Part shown: positions 20,082 through 29,573 of the stretch, piece after piece
Layout of the letters: every line of letters starts with the position of its first letter
How positions within the stretch are numbered: the first letter of the stretch is position 1
From: Nocardioides sp. SLBN-35
GTDB lineage: Bacteria > Actinomycetota > Actinomycetes > Propionibacteriales > Nocardioidaceae
Reading direction: 5' to 3'
Length of the DNA stretch: 64,000 nt
Assembly: GCF_006715725.1 (NCBI RefSeq)
Contig: NZ_VFNU01000001.1
Coordinates: 2,914,001 to 2,978,000 of the forward strand
Translations under genes and position numbers: made by a program
The notes under the pieces: model-generated
The model's input: the letters and a program-made list of their open reading frames with translations, nothing else
What the model was told of the DNA's origin: nothing
Database searches by the model: none

Positions 20082-21536
20082 GTGGATCGTTTTCGCGACC
20101 CCGGCGAGCTCGCCCGCGTGCTCGGCGACGCGATGTCCGGCACCGGTGGGCTCTATCGCCAGCTCGCCGCGGCGCTGTCGTCGGCGGTGGGCGACGGGCT
20201 GCTCCTCGCGGGGGACCGCCTGCCGTCCGAGCGCGACCTCGCGGCAGCGCTGCACGTCAGCCGGGCGACCGTGGTGGCGGCGTACGACGAGCTGCGGGGC
20301 CGCGGCGTCGTCGAGAGCCGGCAGGGGAGTGGCACGCGGGTCGCCGCACCCGCCGACCGTGAGCCGGCCGCGGTGACCCGGCGACTGCAGCGGGGACTGT
20401 CCGCGGCCGCCGTACGACGCTTCGACCGGGCGCCCGACGGCCTGATCACGATGAGGTACGCCCTCGAGCCCGGCGACGCGCGGATCGCCTCGGCGATCGC
20501 GGACGTCGTCGAGGAGGACCTGCCAGCCCTGCTCGACGACGTCGGCTACGCGCCCCGCGGCCTGCCCGCGCTGCGTCAGGCGGTCGCCGACCACCACACC
20601 GCCCTCGGCGTGACCACGAGCCCGGACGAGGTGCTGGTCACCACGGGCACCCAGCAGGCGGTGGCCCTCGTCTCGCAGCTGCTGGTCGAGCGGGGTGCGA
20701 CGGTCGCGGTCGAGTCACCGAGCTGGCCGGGCTGCTTCGACACCTTCAGTGCTCTGGGCGCCCGGCTGGTCGGCGTGCCGATGGACGACGACGGGCTCCG
20801 GGGTGACGCGCTCCGCGAGGTCCTCGCCGCCCACCGGGTCGCCGCGCTGTTCGTGATGCCGACCTTCCACAACCCGACCGGCACCCTGATGTCGGCGGTA
20901 CGGCGCCGCGACGTCGCCCGCCTCGCCGCCGAGCACGGCGTACCCGTCGTCGAGGACCTCGCCTACTCCACCGCGCTCACCCACCCCGGCCCGGTCCCGC
21001 CGCCGATCGCCGCCTCCGCCCCACCCGGCGCCCGCGTGCTCAGCCTCGGCTCGCTGTCGAAGGCGCTGTGGGCGGGCCTGCGCGTCGGCTGGGTCCGCGC
21101 GAGCACGGGCGACATCGAGCAGCTCGGCTACCTCAAGGCCAATGCCGACATGGGCACCCCGCTGCTCGACCAGGCCGTCGCCGCCCGGATGCTGCCCCAG
21201 CTCGCCGCGCTGACCGCGGACCGCACCGCCGTCGCCCTCGAGCGGCTCGAGCACGCCACGGCGCTGCTCCGCACGCACCTGCCGGACTGGGCCTGGCGGG
21301 TCCCCGACGGCGGCACGGCCCTGTGGATCCGGCTGCCCGGCTACGACGCCTCGGTGCTCGCGCAGGTCGCGCTGCGTCACGGCGTCGAGGTCACGCCGGG
21401 CCGCGAGACGGATCCCACCGGGGCCTGGGACGACCACCTGCGGCTGCCGTTCACGTTCGAGCCGGCGCTGATGACCGAGGCGGTACGGCGCCTGGCCGCT
21501 GCCGCGGATGAGCTGACTCGGCGCTCCGGCTCCTAG
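20082..21536 (+). CDS. MocR/PdxR-like regulator (GntR winged helix fused to an aminotransferase-like domain)
   Basis: 484 residues. The N-terminal winged helix (about 12-85) has LPSERDLAAALHVSRATV and RQGSGTRV. The remainder is a fold-type I aminotransferase-like domain with FHNPTG (about 265) and the PLP-lysine motif SLGSLSKALWAGLRVGW (about 319-335). MocR regulators use PLP or an amino-acid adduct as effector. The GTG at 20082 has a GGAGG 5-6 nt upstream; an ATG at 20070 is possible but worse. It is divergent from the LysE exporter. Its TAG stop is part of the next gene's -10 box. Confidence 0.9.
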   Translation: MDRFRDPGELARVLGDAMSGTGGLYRQLAAALSSAVGDGLLLAGDRLPSERDLAAALHVSRATVVAAYDELRGRGVVESRQGSGTRVAAPADREPAAVTRRLQRGLSAAAVRRFDRAPDGLITMRYALEPGDARIASAIADVVEEDLPALLDDVGYAPRGLPALRQAVADHHTALGVTTSPDEVLVTTGTQQAVALVSQLLVERGATVAVESPSWPGCFDTFSALGARLVGVPMDDDGLRGDALREVLAAHRVAALFVMPTFHNPTGTLMSAVRRRDVARLAAEHGVPVVEDLAYSTALTHPGPVPPPIAASAPPGARVLSLGSLSKALWAGLRVGWVRASTGDIEQLGYLKANADMGTPLLDQAVAARMLPQLAALTADRTAVALERLEHATALLRTHLPDWAWRVPDGGTALWIRLPGYDASVLAQVALRHGVEVTPGRETDPTGAWDDHLRLPFTFEPALMTEAVRRLAAAADELTRRSGS

Positions 21537-21539
21537 GCT
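21534..21539 (+). promoter_or_regulatory. -10 box TAGGCT, leaderless promoter of the HAD gene
   Basis: TAGGCT, 6 nt, GTG 21546. The TAG is also the stop codon of the MocR gene. Confidence 0.5.
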
Positions 21540-21545
21540 GGTCCC

Positions 21546-22199
21546 GTGAACCTGCCTGCTGCGGTCCTGTGGGACATGGACGGCACCCTCGTCGACACCG
21601 AGCCCTACTGGATGGCCACCGAGGAGGCCATCGCCGCCGAGCACGGCGGTACCTGGACCCACGAGGACGCGATGCAGCTGGTCGGCAACGACCTCATCGT
21701 GTCGGGGGAGTACATCAAGGCCAAGCTCGGCCTCACCCAGTCCGCCGAGGAGGTCGTCGAGCTGCTGCTCGACGGCGTGGTCGACCAGGTCCGGCACGCC
21801 GTACCGTGGTGCGCGGGCGCCCGCGAGCTGCTGCTCTCCCTGCACGACGCCGGGGTGCCGTGCGGCCTGGTCACGATGTCCTACCAGCGCTTCGTCGCGC
21901 CGATCCTCGAGCACCTGCCACCCGAGACCTTCCGGGTGATCGTCACCGGCGACATGGTCGACAACGGCAAGCCCCACCCCGAGGCGTACCTCACCGCGGC
22001 CGCTGCGCTGGGCGTCGACCCGGCCGACTGCGTCGCGATCGAGGACTCGCCGACCGGCGCCACGTCGGCGGCCGCGGCGGGGTGCACCGTGCTCGTCGTA
22101 CCGAACCACGTGCCGGTCCTGCCGGGCCCCGGCCGGGTGTTCCGCGAGACCCTCGAGGGGGTCACTCCGCAGGAGCTGGGCTCGCTGCGTCCGGTCTGA
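21546..22199 (+). CDS. HAD superfamily phosphatase/phosphomutase-like hydrolase
   Basis: 217 residues. The nucleophile motif is LWDMDGTLVDTEPYW (Asp10 and Asp12). A helical cap follows, then a motif II serine/threonine region (GLVTMS), motif III Lys in GKPHPEAYL (about 140-148) and motif IV EDSPTGATSA (about 162-171). It is of the beta-phosphoglucomutase/phosphoglycolate phosphatase subgroup and acts on a small cytosolic phosphorylated metabolite that cannot be named. The last 38 nt overlap the 3' end of the convergent RecB-like gene. Confidence 0.88.
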   Translation: MNLPAAVLWDMDGTLVDTEPYWMATEEAIAAEHGGTWTHEDAMQLVGNDLIVSGEYIKAKLGLTQSAEEVVELLLDGVVDQVRHAVPWCAGARELLLSLHDAGVPCGLVTMSYQRFVAPILEHLPPETFRVIVTGDMVDNGKPHPEAYLTAAAALGVDPADCVAIEDSPTGATSAAAAGCTVLVVPNHVPVLPGPGRVFRETLEGVTPQELGSLRPV

Positions 22200-23076
22200 C
22201 GGCGTCTCGCGGGAGCGGGTACGGCGGCGGGGTGCCGCCGTAGGCCGGGCACAGCGCCTGGTGGGCGCACCACTTGCAGCCGGCGCCCTTGCGCGCCTCG
22301 AACGCCTGTCGCTCGGTGGCCGCCCGGATCGCGTCCCACACGGCCAGCACCTTGCGCTCGGTGGCCAGCAGGTCGCGCTCGTCGGGCTCGTAGCGCAGCA
22401 CCTCGCTGTTGCCGAGGTAGACCAGCTGCAGCATCCTCGGCACGACGCCCCGCATCCGCCACAGCACGAGGGCGTAGAACTTGAGCTGGAAGAGCGCCCT
22501 GCCCTCGAACATCTCGCCCGGCGATGGGCCGGTCTTGTAGTCCACCACCCGGATCGCCCCGTCCGGCGCGACATCGACCCGGTCGATCACCCCGCGCAGC
22601 AGCAGCTTCGCGTCGGTGAGTGTCTCGACGTACAGCTCCCGGTCGGCGGGCTCGAGGCGGGTGGGGTCCTCGAGGTCGAAGTACTTGGCGAGGGTGTCGT
22701 GGCAGGACGCGAGCCACGCGGTGATCTCGGGGCCGTCCTCGGGGAACATGACGGTGACCGCCGGCTCGAGCTCCTGCAGCTCCTCCCAGGCCGGGGCGAG
22801 CATCCGGCCGGCGCGCTCGGGCGTGCGGTCGACGGCGGGCAGGTCGAAGAGCTGCTCGAGCACCCGGTGGATCACCGTGCCGCGGACGGCAGCGGGGGAG
22901 GCGGGCTCGGGGAGGCGGTCGATGCTGCGGAAACGGTAGAGCAGCGGGCAGTTGAGGAAGTCGCCGACCCGCGACGGGGAGAGCGCACCGAGCACCTCGA
23001 CACCGTCGACGCGGGTGCCGCCTCGCTCCGACGGATCGGCCGGCTCGATGCCGGGGGCTGCTGGTGTGCTCGTCAT
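22162..23076 (-). CDS. RecB-family nuclease with an iron-sulfur cluster (PD-(D/E)XK)
   Basis: 304 residues. The nuclease core has VRGTVIHRVLEQLF, GVIDRVDV and IRVVDYKTG (about 195-203, the D-x-K motif). Four cysteines, one in FLNCPLLYRF and three in GCKWCAHQALC near the C-terminus, match the 4Fe-4S clamp of AddB/Cas4-type nucleases. It is a single-domain DNA exonuclease by family. It is conserved near trmI and mpa in actinobacteria (Rv2119, from memory). The true start is MTSTPAAPG at 23076, with TACTGT 7 nt upstream. Confidence 0.88.
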   Translation of the reverse strand: MTSTPAAPGIEPADPSERGGTRVDGVEVLGALSPSRVGDFLNCPLLYRFRSIDRLPEPASPAAVRGTVIHRVLEQLFDLPAVDRTPERAGRMLAPAWEELQELEPAVTVMFPEDGPEITAWLASCHDTLAKYFDLEDPTRLEPADRELYVETLTDAKLLLRGVIDRVDVAPDGAIRVVDYKTGPSPGEMFEGRALFQLKFYALVLWRMRGVVPRMLQLVYLGNSEVLRYEPDERDLLATERKVLAVWDAIRAATERQAFEARKGAGCKWCAHQALCPAYGGTPPPYPLPRDAVRPDAASPAPAE

Positions 23077-23083
23077 GCGTTCG

Positions 23084-23089
23084 ACAGTA
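23084..23089 (-). promoter_or_regulatory. -10 box TACTGT of the RecB-like gene
   Basis: Minus-strand TACTGT ends 7 nt before ATG 23076. Confidence 0.4.
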
Positions 23090-23139
23090 GGGCAGCCCTC
23101 CGACACCGCGCCGAGGACGTCCGGCAGCCGAATCCCGGA

Positions 23140-23145
23140 TAGCCT
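23140..23145 (+). promoter_or_regulatory. -10 box TAGCCT, leaderless promoter of the site-2 protease gene
   Basis: TAGCCT, 6 nt, GTG 23152. Confidence 0.5.
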
Positions 23146-23151
23146 CGTGGT

Positions 23152-24282
23152 GTGTCCGGAAGCCAACGATCCGCCCAGGGGCGCGCGCCCCTGCCCCGGG
23201 GGATGTTCCGGATCGGCCGGATCGCGGGCAGCGACGTGCTCGTGTCCAGCTCGTGGTTCCTGATCGCCGGGCTGATCGCGGTGGTGATGAGCCCGCGGGT
23301 CGAGCAGGTGCAGCCCGGGCTGGGGGCGTGGACGTACGTCGTCGGAGTCGCCTTCGCGATCGCGCTCTACCTCGCGGTCCTGCTCCACGAGGCCTCGCAC
23401 GCCGTCGTGGCCCGCCGGTTCGGGTTCACCGTGCACTCGATCACGCTGCACTTCCTCGGCGGCGCCACCTCCATCGAGGGCGAGGCCCGGCGCCCGCGCC
23501 AGGAGTTCTGGATCGCCGTCGTCGGCCCGATCACCTCGATCGCGGTCGGCGCGGCCGCGCTGGCCGCCTGGTTCGTCACGCCCGACGGACTGCTGCGGCT
23601 GGTGATCGAGGGACTCGCCGGCGCGAACCTGATGATCGGCGTGCTGAACCTCGTCCCCGCCCTGCCCCTCGACGGCGGCCGGGTGCTCAAGGCCGGCGTC
23701 TGGGCGATGACCGGCCGGGTCCACACCGGCACCGCCGTCGCAGCCTGGACCGGCCGGGGCACGGCTGTGCTCGTGGGGCTGTTCGCGCTGTGGTCCTCCC
23801 GCGACGGGTCCGTCGTCAACCCGCTGGTGCTGCTGATCGTGGCGTTGTTCCTGTGGACCGGCGCGAGCCAGGCGCTCGCCGTCGCGGGCATCACCCGCCA
23901 GTTCAGCGGCGTGGTCGCCAGCGACCTCGCGCGCCGCGCGCTGACCGTCCCCAGCGACCTCCCCCTGGCCGAGGCGATGCGCCAGGCGCGGGAGGCCGGC
24001 GCGGGCAGCATCGTCACCGCGACCGCCGACGGGCGACCGGTCGGCGTCGTGGACGAGACCGCCGCGCGCGCCGTACCCGCGGACCGGGCACCGTGGGTCG
24101 CCGTCTCCACCGTCGCCCGCACGCTCGAGCCCGGGCTGACGCTGCCGGTGCGGATCACCGGGGCCGCGCTGCTCGACACGGTCCGGTCCACCCCGGCGTC
24201 CGAGTACGTCCTGCTCGACGACGACGGCCGGGTGTACGGCGTGCTCGCCGCGGCCGACCTGATCCGCGCCGTGCGACCCTGA
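23152..24282 (+). CDS. Site-2 protease family (M50) zinc metalloprotease with C-terminal CBS domains
   Basis: 376 residues. Polytopic membrane part (about 30-245) with the HEASH zinc motif (His79, Glu80, His83) and the third ligand in LVPALPLDGGRVL (about 166-178). The C-terminal 120 residues form a CBS-domain pair (LPLAEAMRQAREAGAGSIV, EYVLLDDDGRVYGVL). The family cleaves substrates within the membrane; the CBS part suggests nucleotide control. The substrate is unknown. It is divergent from the RecB-like gene and lies 17 bp upstream of trmI. Confidence 0.9.
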   Translation: MSGSQRSAQGRAPLPRGMFRIGRIAGSDVLVSSSWFLIAGLIAVVMSPRVEQVQPGLGAWTYVVGVAFAIALYLAVLLHEASHAVVARRFGFTVHSITLHFLGGATSIEGEARRPRQEFWIAVVGPITSIAVGAAALAAWFVTPDGLLRLVIEGLAGANLMIGVLNLVPALPLDGGRVLKAGVWAMTGRVHTGTAVAAWTGRGTAVLVGLFALWSSRDGSVVNPLVLLIVALFLWTGASQALAVAGITRQFSGVVASDLARRALTVPSDLPLAEAMRQAREAGAGSIVTATADGRPVGVVDETAARAVPADRAPWVAVSTVARTLEPGLTLPVRITGAALLDTVRSTPASEYVLLDDDGRVYGVLAAADLIRAVRP

Positions 24283-24287
24283 GCCGG

Positions 24288-24293
24288 TAGATT
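24288..24293 (+). promoter_or_regulatory. -10 box TAGATT, leaderless trmI promoter
   Basis: TAGATT, 6 nt, GTG 24300. Confidence 0.5.
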
Positions 24294-24299
24294 GCGCCG

Positions 24300-25265
24300 G
24301 TGACCGATGCGCCCCACAGCCCCGCCGCCGACGTTGCCGGCGACGTAGCCCCCGAAGCCTGGTCCGGCGTCCACCGCGGCCCCCTGCGTGCCGGCGAGTG
24401 GGTCCGCCTTGTCGACGGCAAGGGCCGCAAGCACAACTTCGAGCTCGTCCCCGGCAAGCGGTTCTTCTCCAACAAGGGCCACCTCGAGCACGACGAGCTG
24501 ATCGGGCGCGAGGAGGGCTTCGCGGTCACCTCGTCGGTGGGCGGCGAGTACCTCGTCTTCCGGCCGCTGCTCTCGGAGTTCGTCGTCTCGATGCCCCGAG
24601 GCGCCGCGGTGGTCTACCCCAAGGACTCCGCGCAGATCGTCGCGATGGCCGACATCTTCCCCGGCGCCCACGTCGTCGAGGCCGGCGTCGGCTCCGGTGC
24701 GCTGACCTGCTCGCTGCTGCGCGCCGTCGGACCGCACGGCAAGGTGTCCTCCTTCGAGCGGCGTGAGGAGTTCGCCGACGTCGCCCGCCGCAACGTCACC
24801 CAGTTCTTCGGCGGCGACCACCCGGCCTGGCAGCTGACCCTCGGCGACCTGGCCGAGGCGCTGCCGGCGTCGGGGGAACGGTGCGACCGCATCATCCTCG
24901 ACATGCTCGCCCCGTGGGACTGCCTCGACGCCGCTGCCGACGCCCTCCTGCCCGGCGGCATCGTGTGCGCCTACGTCGCCACGACCACCCAGCTCTCCAA
25001 GTTCGTCGAGGCGGTGCGGGTGCACGGAGGGTTCACCGAGCCCGCCCCGTGGGAGTCGCTGGTGCGCGACTGGCACGTCGAGGGTCTCGCCGTACGCCCC
25101 GGCCACAAGATGATCGGCCACACCGCGTTCCTCGTCACCGCCCGCCGGATGGCCCCCGGCGAGCGGGCGCCCCTCAAGAAGCGCCGTCCCGCGCCCGGTG
25201 CGTACGGCCCCGACTACACCGGTCCGCGGCCGCCCGGCGTACCCGAGACGCCGGCCGACGACTGA
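24300..25265 (+). CDS. trmI: tRNA (adenine-58-N1)-methyltransferase
   Basis: 321 residues. An N-terminal beta-rich domain (RAGEWVRLVDGKGRKH) precedes a Rossmann methyltransferase with SAM motif VVEAGVGSGALTCSLL (about 123-138) and the catalytic-site strand IILDMLAPWD (about 199-208). It methylates A58 in the T-loop of tRNAs. Homologue Rv2118c lies in the same position beside mpa (from memory). A proline-rich C-terminal tail of about 35 residues is present. The 3' end is followed by palindromic element C. Confidence 0.92.
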   Translation: MTDAPHSPAADVAGDVAPEAWSGVHRGPLRAGEWVRLVDGKGRKHNFELVPGKRFFSNKGHLEHDELIGREEGFAVTSSVGGEYLVFRPLLSEFVVSMPRGAAVVYPKDSAQIVAMADIFPGAHVVEAGVGSGALTCSLLRAVGPHGKVSSFERREEFADVARRNVTQFFGGDHPAWQLTLGDLAEALPASGERCDRIILDMLAPWDCLDAAADALLPGGIVCAYVATTTQLSKFVEAVRVHGGFTEPAPWESLVRDWHVEGLAVRPGHKMIGHTAFLVTARRMAPGERAPLKKRRPAPGAYGPDYTGPRPPGVPETPADD

Positions 25266-25278
25266 GCGCACCAAGGTT

Positions 25279-25339
25279 GCGGTTTGGTCCCAAACCGCAA
25301 CATTTCCGGCTCGAAACATGGTGTTTCTGCCCAAAGGCC
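25279..25339 (+). repeat. 61-bp double-palindrome element, copy C
   Basis: Intact P1 25279-25298, spacer 25299-25319 (21 nt), decayed P2 25320-25339 (GGTGTTTCTGCCCAAAGGCC). P1 is extended by 3 bp of matching flanks (GTT/AAC). It lies between trmI and arc, both on the plus strand, about 30 bp upstream of the arc promoter. Confidence 0.85.
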
Positions 25340-25370
25340 GTTAATCACTTCCTTGTAACACCCGCCCGAG

Positions 25371-25376
25371 TAGTGT
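25371..25376 (+). promoter_or_regulatory. -10 box TAGTGT of arc, short-leader promoter
   Basis: TAGTGT is followed by a strong Shine-Dalgarno AAGGAGGT (25383-25390) and ATG 25396, so the 5' leader is only about 12-14 nt. This is one of the few genes in the window with a canonical ribosome binding site. Confidence 0.45.
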
Positions 25377-25395
25377 CGGACCAAGGAGGTGTGCC

Positions 25396-27159
25396 ATGAC
25401 GAGCATGGGAGAAGGCACGACAGGCGGACACCGTTCCCCGAGCCGCGAGGAGCTCGAGGACCAGGTGCGCTACCTCGAGGAGGAGGTCGGCGACCTGCGC
25501 CGTCGTCTGGTCGACAGCCCGACCGGCGCGGCCCGTTCGCTGGAGGCCCGACTCGCCGAGGCCCAGCGGTCCCTGGCGGCCGTCACGTCCCAGAACGAGC
25601 GGCTTGCCGGCACGCTGCGCGACGCCCGCGACCAGATCCTCAAGCTCAAGGAGGAGGTCGACCGGCTGGCACAGCCACCGGCGGGCTTCGGCACGTTCCT
25701 GCAGCGCAACGAGGACGACACCGTCGACGTGTTCACCGGCGGCCGCAAGCTGCGGGTGACCGTGAGCCCGAGCGTCGAGCTCGACACCCTGCGTCGTGGC
25801 CAGGAGGTCATGCTCAACGAGTCCCTCAACGTGGTCGCCGCCTTCGACTACGAGACGGTCGGCGAGGTCGTCATGCTCAAGGAGGTGCTGGCCGACGGTG
25901 AGCGCGTCCTGGTCATCGCCAACGCCGACGAGGAGCGCGTGGTCCGGCTCGCGGACCCGCTGCTGACCGAGACCCTGCGCGCCGGCGACTCGCTGTTGCT
26001 CGACTCCCGCGCCGGCTACGTCTACGAGAAGGTCCCGAAGTCCGAGGTCGAGGAGCTGGTCCTCGAAGAGGTCCCCGACATCACCTACGACACGATCGGT
26101 GGCCTCGGCAACCAGATCGAGGCGATCCAGGACGCCGTGGAGCTGCCGTACCTCTATCCCGAGCTGTTCGCCGAGCACGAGCTCAAGCCGCCCAAGGGAA
26201 TCCTGCTCTACGGTCCTCCCGGCTGCGGCAAGACGCTGATCGCGAAGGCCGTCGCCAACTCGCTGGCCAAGAAGGTCGCCGCGAAGACCGGCCAGGAGGG
26301 GAAGTCGTACTTCCTCAACATCAAGGGCCCCGAGCTGCTCAACAAGTACGTCGGTGAGACCGAGCGCCACATCCGGCTTGTCTTCCAGCGGGCGCGGGAG
26401 AAGGCGAGCACCGGTACGCCGGTCATCGTGTTCTTCGACGAGATGGACTCGCTGTTCCGCACCCGTGGGTCGGGTGTCTCCTCCGACGTCGAGAACACGA
26501 TCGTGCCCCAGCTGCTCAGCGAGATCGACGGCGTCGAGCTGCTCGAGAACGTCCTGGTCATCGGTGCCTCCAACCGCGAGGACATGATCGACCCGGCGAT
26601 CCTGCGCCCGGGCCGGCTCGACGTGAAGATCAAGATCGAGCGCCCCGACGCCGAGTCGGCACGCGACATCTTCAGCAAGTACCTCACCCAGAGCCTGCCG
26701 CTGCACGCCGACGACCTCGCGGAGTTCAGCGGCGACCGCAAGGCCACCGTCGGCGGCATGATCCGGGCCACGGTCGAGCGGATGTACTCCGAGACCGAGG
26801 AGAACCGCTTCCTCGAGGTCACCTACGCCAACGGTGACAAGGAGGTCCTCTACTTCAAGGACTTCAACTCCGGCGCGATGATCCAGAACATCGTCGACCG
26901 GGCCAAGAAGATGGCGATCAAGGACTTCCTCGAGCACGACCAGAAGGGGCTGCGGGTCTCCCACCTCCTCCAGGCGTGCGTCGACGAGTTCAAGGAGAAC
27001 GAGGACCTGCCCAACACGACCAACCCCGACGACTGGGCGCGGATCTCGGGCAAGAAGGGCGAGCGGATCGTCTTCATCCGCACCCTCATCACCGGCAAGC
27101 AGGGCACCGAGCCGGGTCGATCGATCGACACGGTCAACGACACGGGCCAGTACCTCTAG
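25396..27159 (+). CDS. arc: Proteasome-associated ATPase ARC/Mpa
   Basis: 587 residues. It has an N-terminal coiled coil (about 18-95) that captures Pup, two OB folds (about 97-245) and an AAA domain with Walker A GPPGCGKT (about 275-282) and Walker [11 protein letters not shown] (about 344-353). The C-terminus GQYL is the proteasome-docking tail that inserts into the PrcA pockets. The hexamer unfolds pupylated proteins and threads them into PrcBA. The start is fixed by the AAGGAGGT ribosome binding site. It is separated from dop-pup-prcBA by about 19 kb, unlike in mycobacteria. Confidence 0.97.
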   Translation: MTSMGEGTTGGHRSPSREELEDQVRYLEEEVGDLRRRLVDSPTGAARSLEARLAEAQRSLAAVTSQNERLAGTLRDARDQILKLKEEVDRLAQPPAGFGTFLQRNEDDTVDVFTGGRKLRVTVSPSVELDTLRRGQEVMLNESLNVVAAFDYETVGEVVMLKEVLADGERVLVIANADEERVVRLADPLLTETLRAGDSLLLDSRAGYVYEKVPKSEVEELVLEEVPDITYDTIGGLGNQIEAIQDAVELPYLYPELFAEHELKPPKGILLYGPPGCGKTLIAKAVANSLAKKVAAKTGQEGKSYFLNIKGPELLNKYVGETERHIRLVFQRAREKASTGTPVIVFFDEMDSLFRTRGSGVSSDVENTIVPQLLSEIDGVELLENVLVIGASNREDMIDPAILRPGRLDVKIKIERPDAESARDIFSKYLTQSLPLHADDLAEFSGDRKATVGGMIRATVERMYSETEENRFLEVTYANGDKEVLYFKDFNSGAMIQNIVDRAKKMAIKDFLEHDQKGLRVSHLLQACVDEFKENEDLPNTTNPDDWARISGKKGERIVFIRTLITGKQGTEPGRSIDTVNDTGQYL

Positions 27160-28511
27160 GAGCCGGCGAGACCGGAATCGATCCGGTCGAGCAGCAGCGC
27201 CTCGGCGAGGCACGCCCTGCGGAACTCGCCGAGGTGCAGGCTCTCGTCGATGCCGTGCGCCCGGGTGTCGGGGTCCTCGACGGCGGTGACCAGCACGGTC
27301 GCGTCGGGGAAGGACTCGGCGAGCAGGTGGATCAGCGGGATCGAGCCGCCGACGCCGATGTCGACCGGCTCGGCCTCCCAGGCGTCGCGCAGGGCACCGG
27401 TCATCACCGCGTGGGCGGGGCTGTCGTCGCCGAGGTCCACCGGGTGCGCGCACGCGCGCACAGTGGTAGTGACGGTCGCGCCGTGCGGCACGTGGGCCCG
27501 CAGGTGGGCGGTGACCGCATCCACCGCCGCCTCGGGTACGACGCCCGGCGGGATCCGCACCGAGAGCCGGGCCGTCGCGCGGGCGCGGAGCACGTGGGCG
27601 GCGTCGCCGACAGCCGGCAGGTCGGTTCCGATCAGCGTGATCGACGGCTGGCGCCACAGCCGCGACGTGAGCGAGCCGCGGCCGGGCAGGGAGCTGGTGG
27701 CCGGGATGCCGGCGTCGGCGCGCAGCACCTGCTCGTCGTACTCGACGCCGGGGGTGAGACCGGGGCCCGCGAGGCCCGGGACCGCGACGGAGCCGTCGGT
27801 GTCGTACAGGCTCGCCACGGCGCGCACCAGAGCGCCGGCCGCGTCCGGCACGGCGCCGCCCCAGGCGCCCGAGTGGAGGTCGTGGTCGAGGACGCTGACG
27901 GCCACCTCGAGGTCGAGGATGCCGCGCAGTGAGGTGGTGAGCGAGGGTGTGCCGACGGCCCAGTTGACCGAGTCGGCGACCACGACGACGTCCGCGGCGA
28001 GTGCCTCACCGTGCTCGACGAGCAGCTTCGGCAGGCTGGGGGAGCCGATCTCCTCCTCGCCCTCGACCAGGATCCGGACGTTGCAGCCCAGCTCCGGGCC
28101 GAGCACGGCCAGCGCGGCCAGGTGGACGCCGATGCCGGCCTTGTCGTCGGCGGCGCCCCGCCCGAACAGCCGGTCACCGCGGCGGGTCGCCGTGAACGGC
28201 GGGCTGGTCCAGGAGCCGGCCTCGCCGGTGGGCTGCACGTCGTGGTGGGCGTAGAGCAGCACGGTCGGCCCCTCGACCTGCCGGGACCGGCCGAGCACAG
28301 CCGGCTGTCCGCCGTCGACGCTCACGACCGACACCTCGAGCCCGAGGTCGCTGAACGCCTCGGCGCTCTGCCGGGCGCTGCGCAGCACGTCGGCGCGATG
28401 CGCCGGGTCCACGCTGACCGACGGCACGGCGACCAGGTCGGCCAGCCGCTCCAGCACCGTCGGCAGCACCGCGTCGAGGCGGCCCGCGAGCTCCGCGGTG
28501 CGCGCGCTCAC
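27156..28511 (-). CDS. M20 family dipeptidase
   Basis: 451 residues. Metal-site motifs: [14 protein letters not shown] (about 81-94), [12 protein letters not shown] (about 111-122), [12 protein letters not shown] (about 142-153) and the late [10 protein letters not shown] with a histidine. The dimerisation domain is intact. The family cleaves dipeptides or N-carbamoyl and other amide substrates. The GTG at 28511 overlaps the ilvE stop by 4 nt, so the two form one operon. Its stop codon overlaps the arc stop by 4 bp, tail to tail. It may serve the adjacent catabolic cluster, but that is inference. Confidence 0.9.
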   Translation of the reverse strand: MSARTAELAGRLDAVLPTVLERLADLVAVPSVSVDPAHRADVLRSARQSAEAFSDLGLEVSVVSVDGGQPAVLGRSRQVEGPTVLLYAHHDVQPTGEAGSWTSPPFTATRRGDRLFGRGAADDKAGIGVHLAALAVLGPELGCNVRILVEGEEEIGSPSLPKLLVEHGEALAADVVVVADSVNWAVGTPSLTTSLRGILDLEVAVSVLDHDLHSGAWGGAVPDAAGALVRAVASLYDTDGSVAVPGLAGPGLTPGVEYDEQVLRADAGIPATSSLPGRGSLTSRLWRQPSITLIGTDLPAVGDAAHVLRARATARLSVRIPPGVVPEAAVDAVTAHLRAHVPHGATVTTTVRACAHPVDLGDDSPAHAVMTGALRDAWEAEPVDIGVGGSIPLIHLLAESFPDATVLVTAVEDPDTRAHGIDESLHLGEFRRACLAEALLLDRIDSGLAGS

Positions 28512-29560
28512 CGGACCACCCGCGTCCAGCCGTAGCGGTCGGGCGTGCGGCCCTCCTGCAGGCCCAGCAGGTCGTCGCGCAGGGCCGTGGTCCAGCGGCC
28601 CGGGCGTCCGTCGCCGATCCGCACGGAGCCGCCGGTCCAGCACAGCTCCGCGATCGGCGTGACGACCGCGGCGGTCCCGCACGCGAACAGCTCGGCCACC
28701 CGCCCGGACCGGGCACCGGCCTCGATCTCGGCGAAGGCGACCTGGCGCTCCTCGACCCGGGCGCCGAGGTCGCGGGCCAGGGTGAGGATCGAGTCCCGGG
28801 TGACCCCGGCGAGGATGGTGTCGCTGGTACGTGGCGTGACCAGGGTCGTTCCGCTCGGCTCCTCGAGGACGACGACGACGTTCATCCCGCCGAGCTCCTC
28901 GAGGTGGCGCCCCTCGCGGGCGTCGAGGTAGAGCACCTGCTGGCAGCCGCGGTCGGTGGCGGCCTGCTGGACCAGCATGCCGCCGGCGTAGTTGCCGGCG
29001 CACTTGGCGGCGCCGGTGCCACCGGGGAAGGCCCGGGGCTGGTGCTCCTCGACCCAGACGCGGATGCCGTCGTACCCGGAGGCGAAGTAGGACCCGGCGG
29101 GCGAGCCGATGACGTGGAACGCGTACTCCCGGGAGGGCCGGGTGCCGAGGGCGGGCTCGGTGGCGATCATGAACGGGCGGAGGTAGAGGCTGCGCCCCGA
29201 TCCCACCGGTACGACGTCCGCGCAGGCCGCGGTGAACAGCTCGACGGCCGCGACGAAGTCGGCGACGGGCAGCTCGGGCATCGCCATCCGGCGCGCGGAC
29301 GACTGGAGCCGGGCGGCGTTCACCTCGGGTCGGAAGAGGCGGACCGCGTCGTCCTCGCCGCGGTAGGCCTTCATCCCCTCGAAGATCGCCTGCCCGTAGT
29401 GGAGGACCATCGCGGCCGGTGACAGTCGCAGGTCGGTGAGCGGGCCGAGGCGCGCGGCGGTCCAGCCGCCGTCTGCGGTCCAGCGCAGGGTGACCATGTG
29501 GTCGGCGAGCGCGGCGCCGAAGGTCGTGCTCGGGTCGGCGGCGAGCGATGTGTCGGTCAT
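28508..29560 (-). CDS. ilvE: Branched-chain amino acid aminotransferase
   Basis: 350 residues, PLP fold-type IV. The PLP-lysine motif is GGTGAAKCAGNYAGG (about 189-203). The substrate-loop motif LEELGGMNVVVV lies near residue 230, and QAIFEGMKAYRG near residue 50. It interconverts Leu, Ile and Val with their 2-oxoacids. The start ATG 29560 (MTDTSLAADPS) is chosen because TAGGGT lies 7 nt upstream; a longer arginine-rich N-terminus is rejected. It is downstream of the threonine aldolase gene on the same strand. Confidence 0.93.
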   Translation of the reverse strand: MTDTSLAADPSTTFGAALADHMVTLRWTADGGWTAARLGPLTDLRLSPAAMVLHYGQAIFEGMKAYRGEDDAVRLFRPEVNAARLQSSARRMAMPELPVADFVAAVELFTAACADVVPVGSGRSLYLRPFMIATEPALGTRPSREYAFHVIGSPAGSYFASGYDGIRVWVEEHQPRAFPGGTGAAKCAGNYAGGMLVQQAATDRGCQQVLYLDAREGRHLEELGGMNVVVVLEEPSGTTLVTPRTSDTILAGVTRDSILTLARDLGARVEERQVAFAEIEAGARSGRVAELFACGTAAVVTPIAELCWTGGSVRIGDGRPGRWTTALRDDLLGLQEGRTPDRYGWTRVVR

Positions 29561-29567
29561 GTCGGCG

Positions 29568-29573
29568 ACCCTA
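29568..29573 (-). promoter_or_regulatory. -10 box TAGGGT of ilvE
   Basis: Minus-strand TAGGGT ends 7 nt before ATG 29560. Its TAG is the stop codon of the threonine aldolase gene. Confidence 0.5.

Noticed and set aside
25341..25370. A complete -35/-10 pair for arc using TTGTAA at 25353
   Set aside because: The spacing to TAGTGT is only 12 nt, too short for a standard promoter, so only the -10 box is reported.
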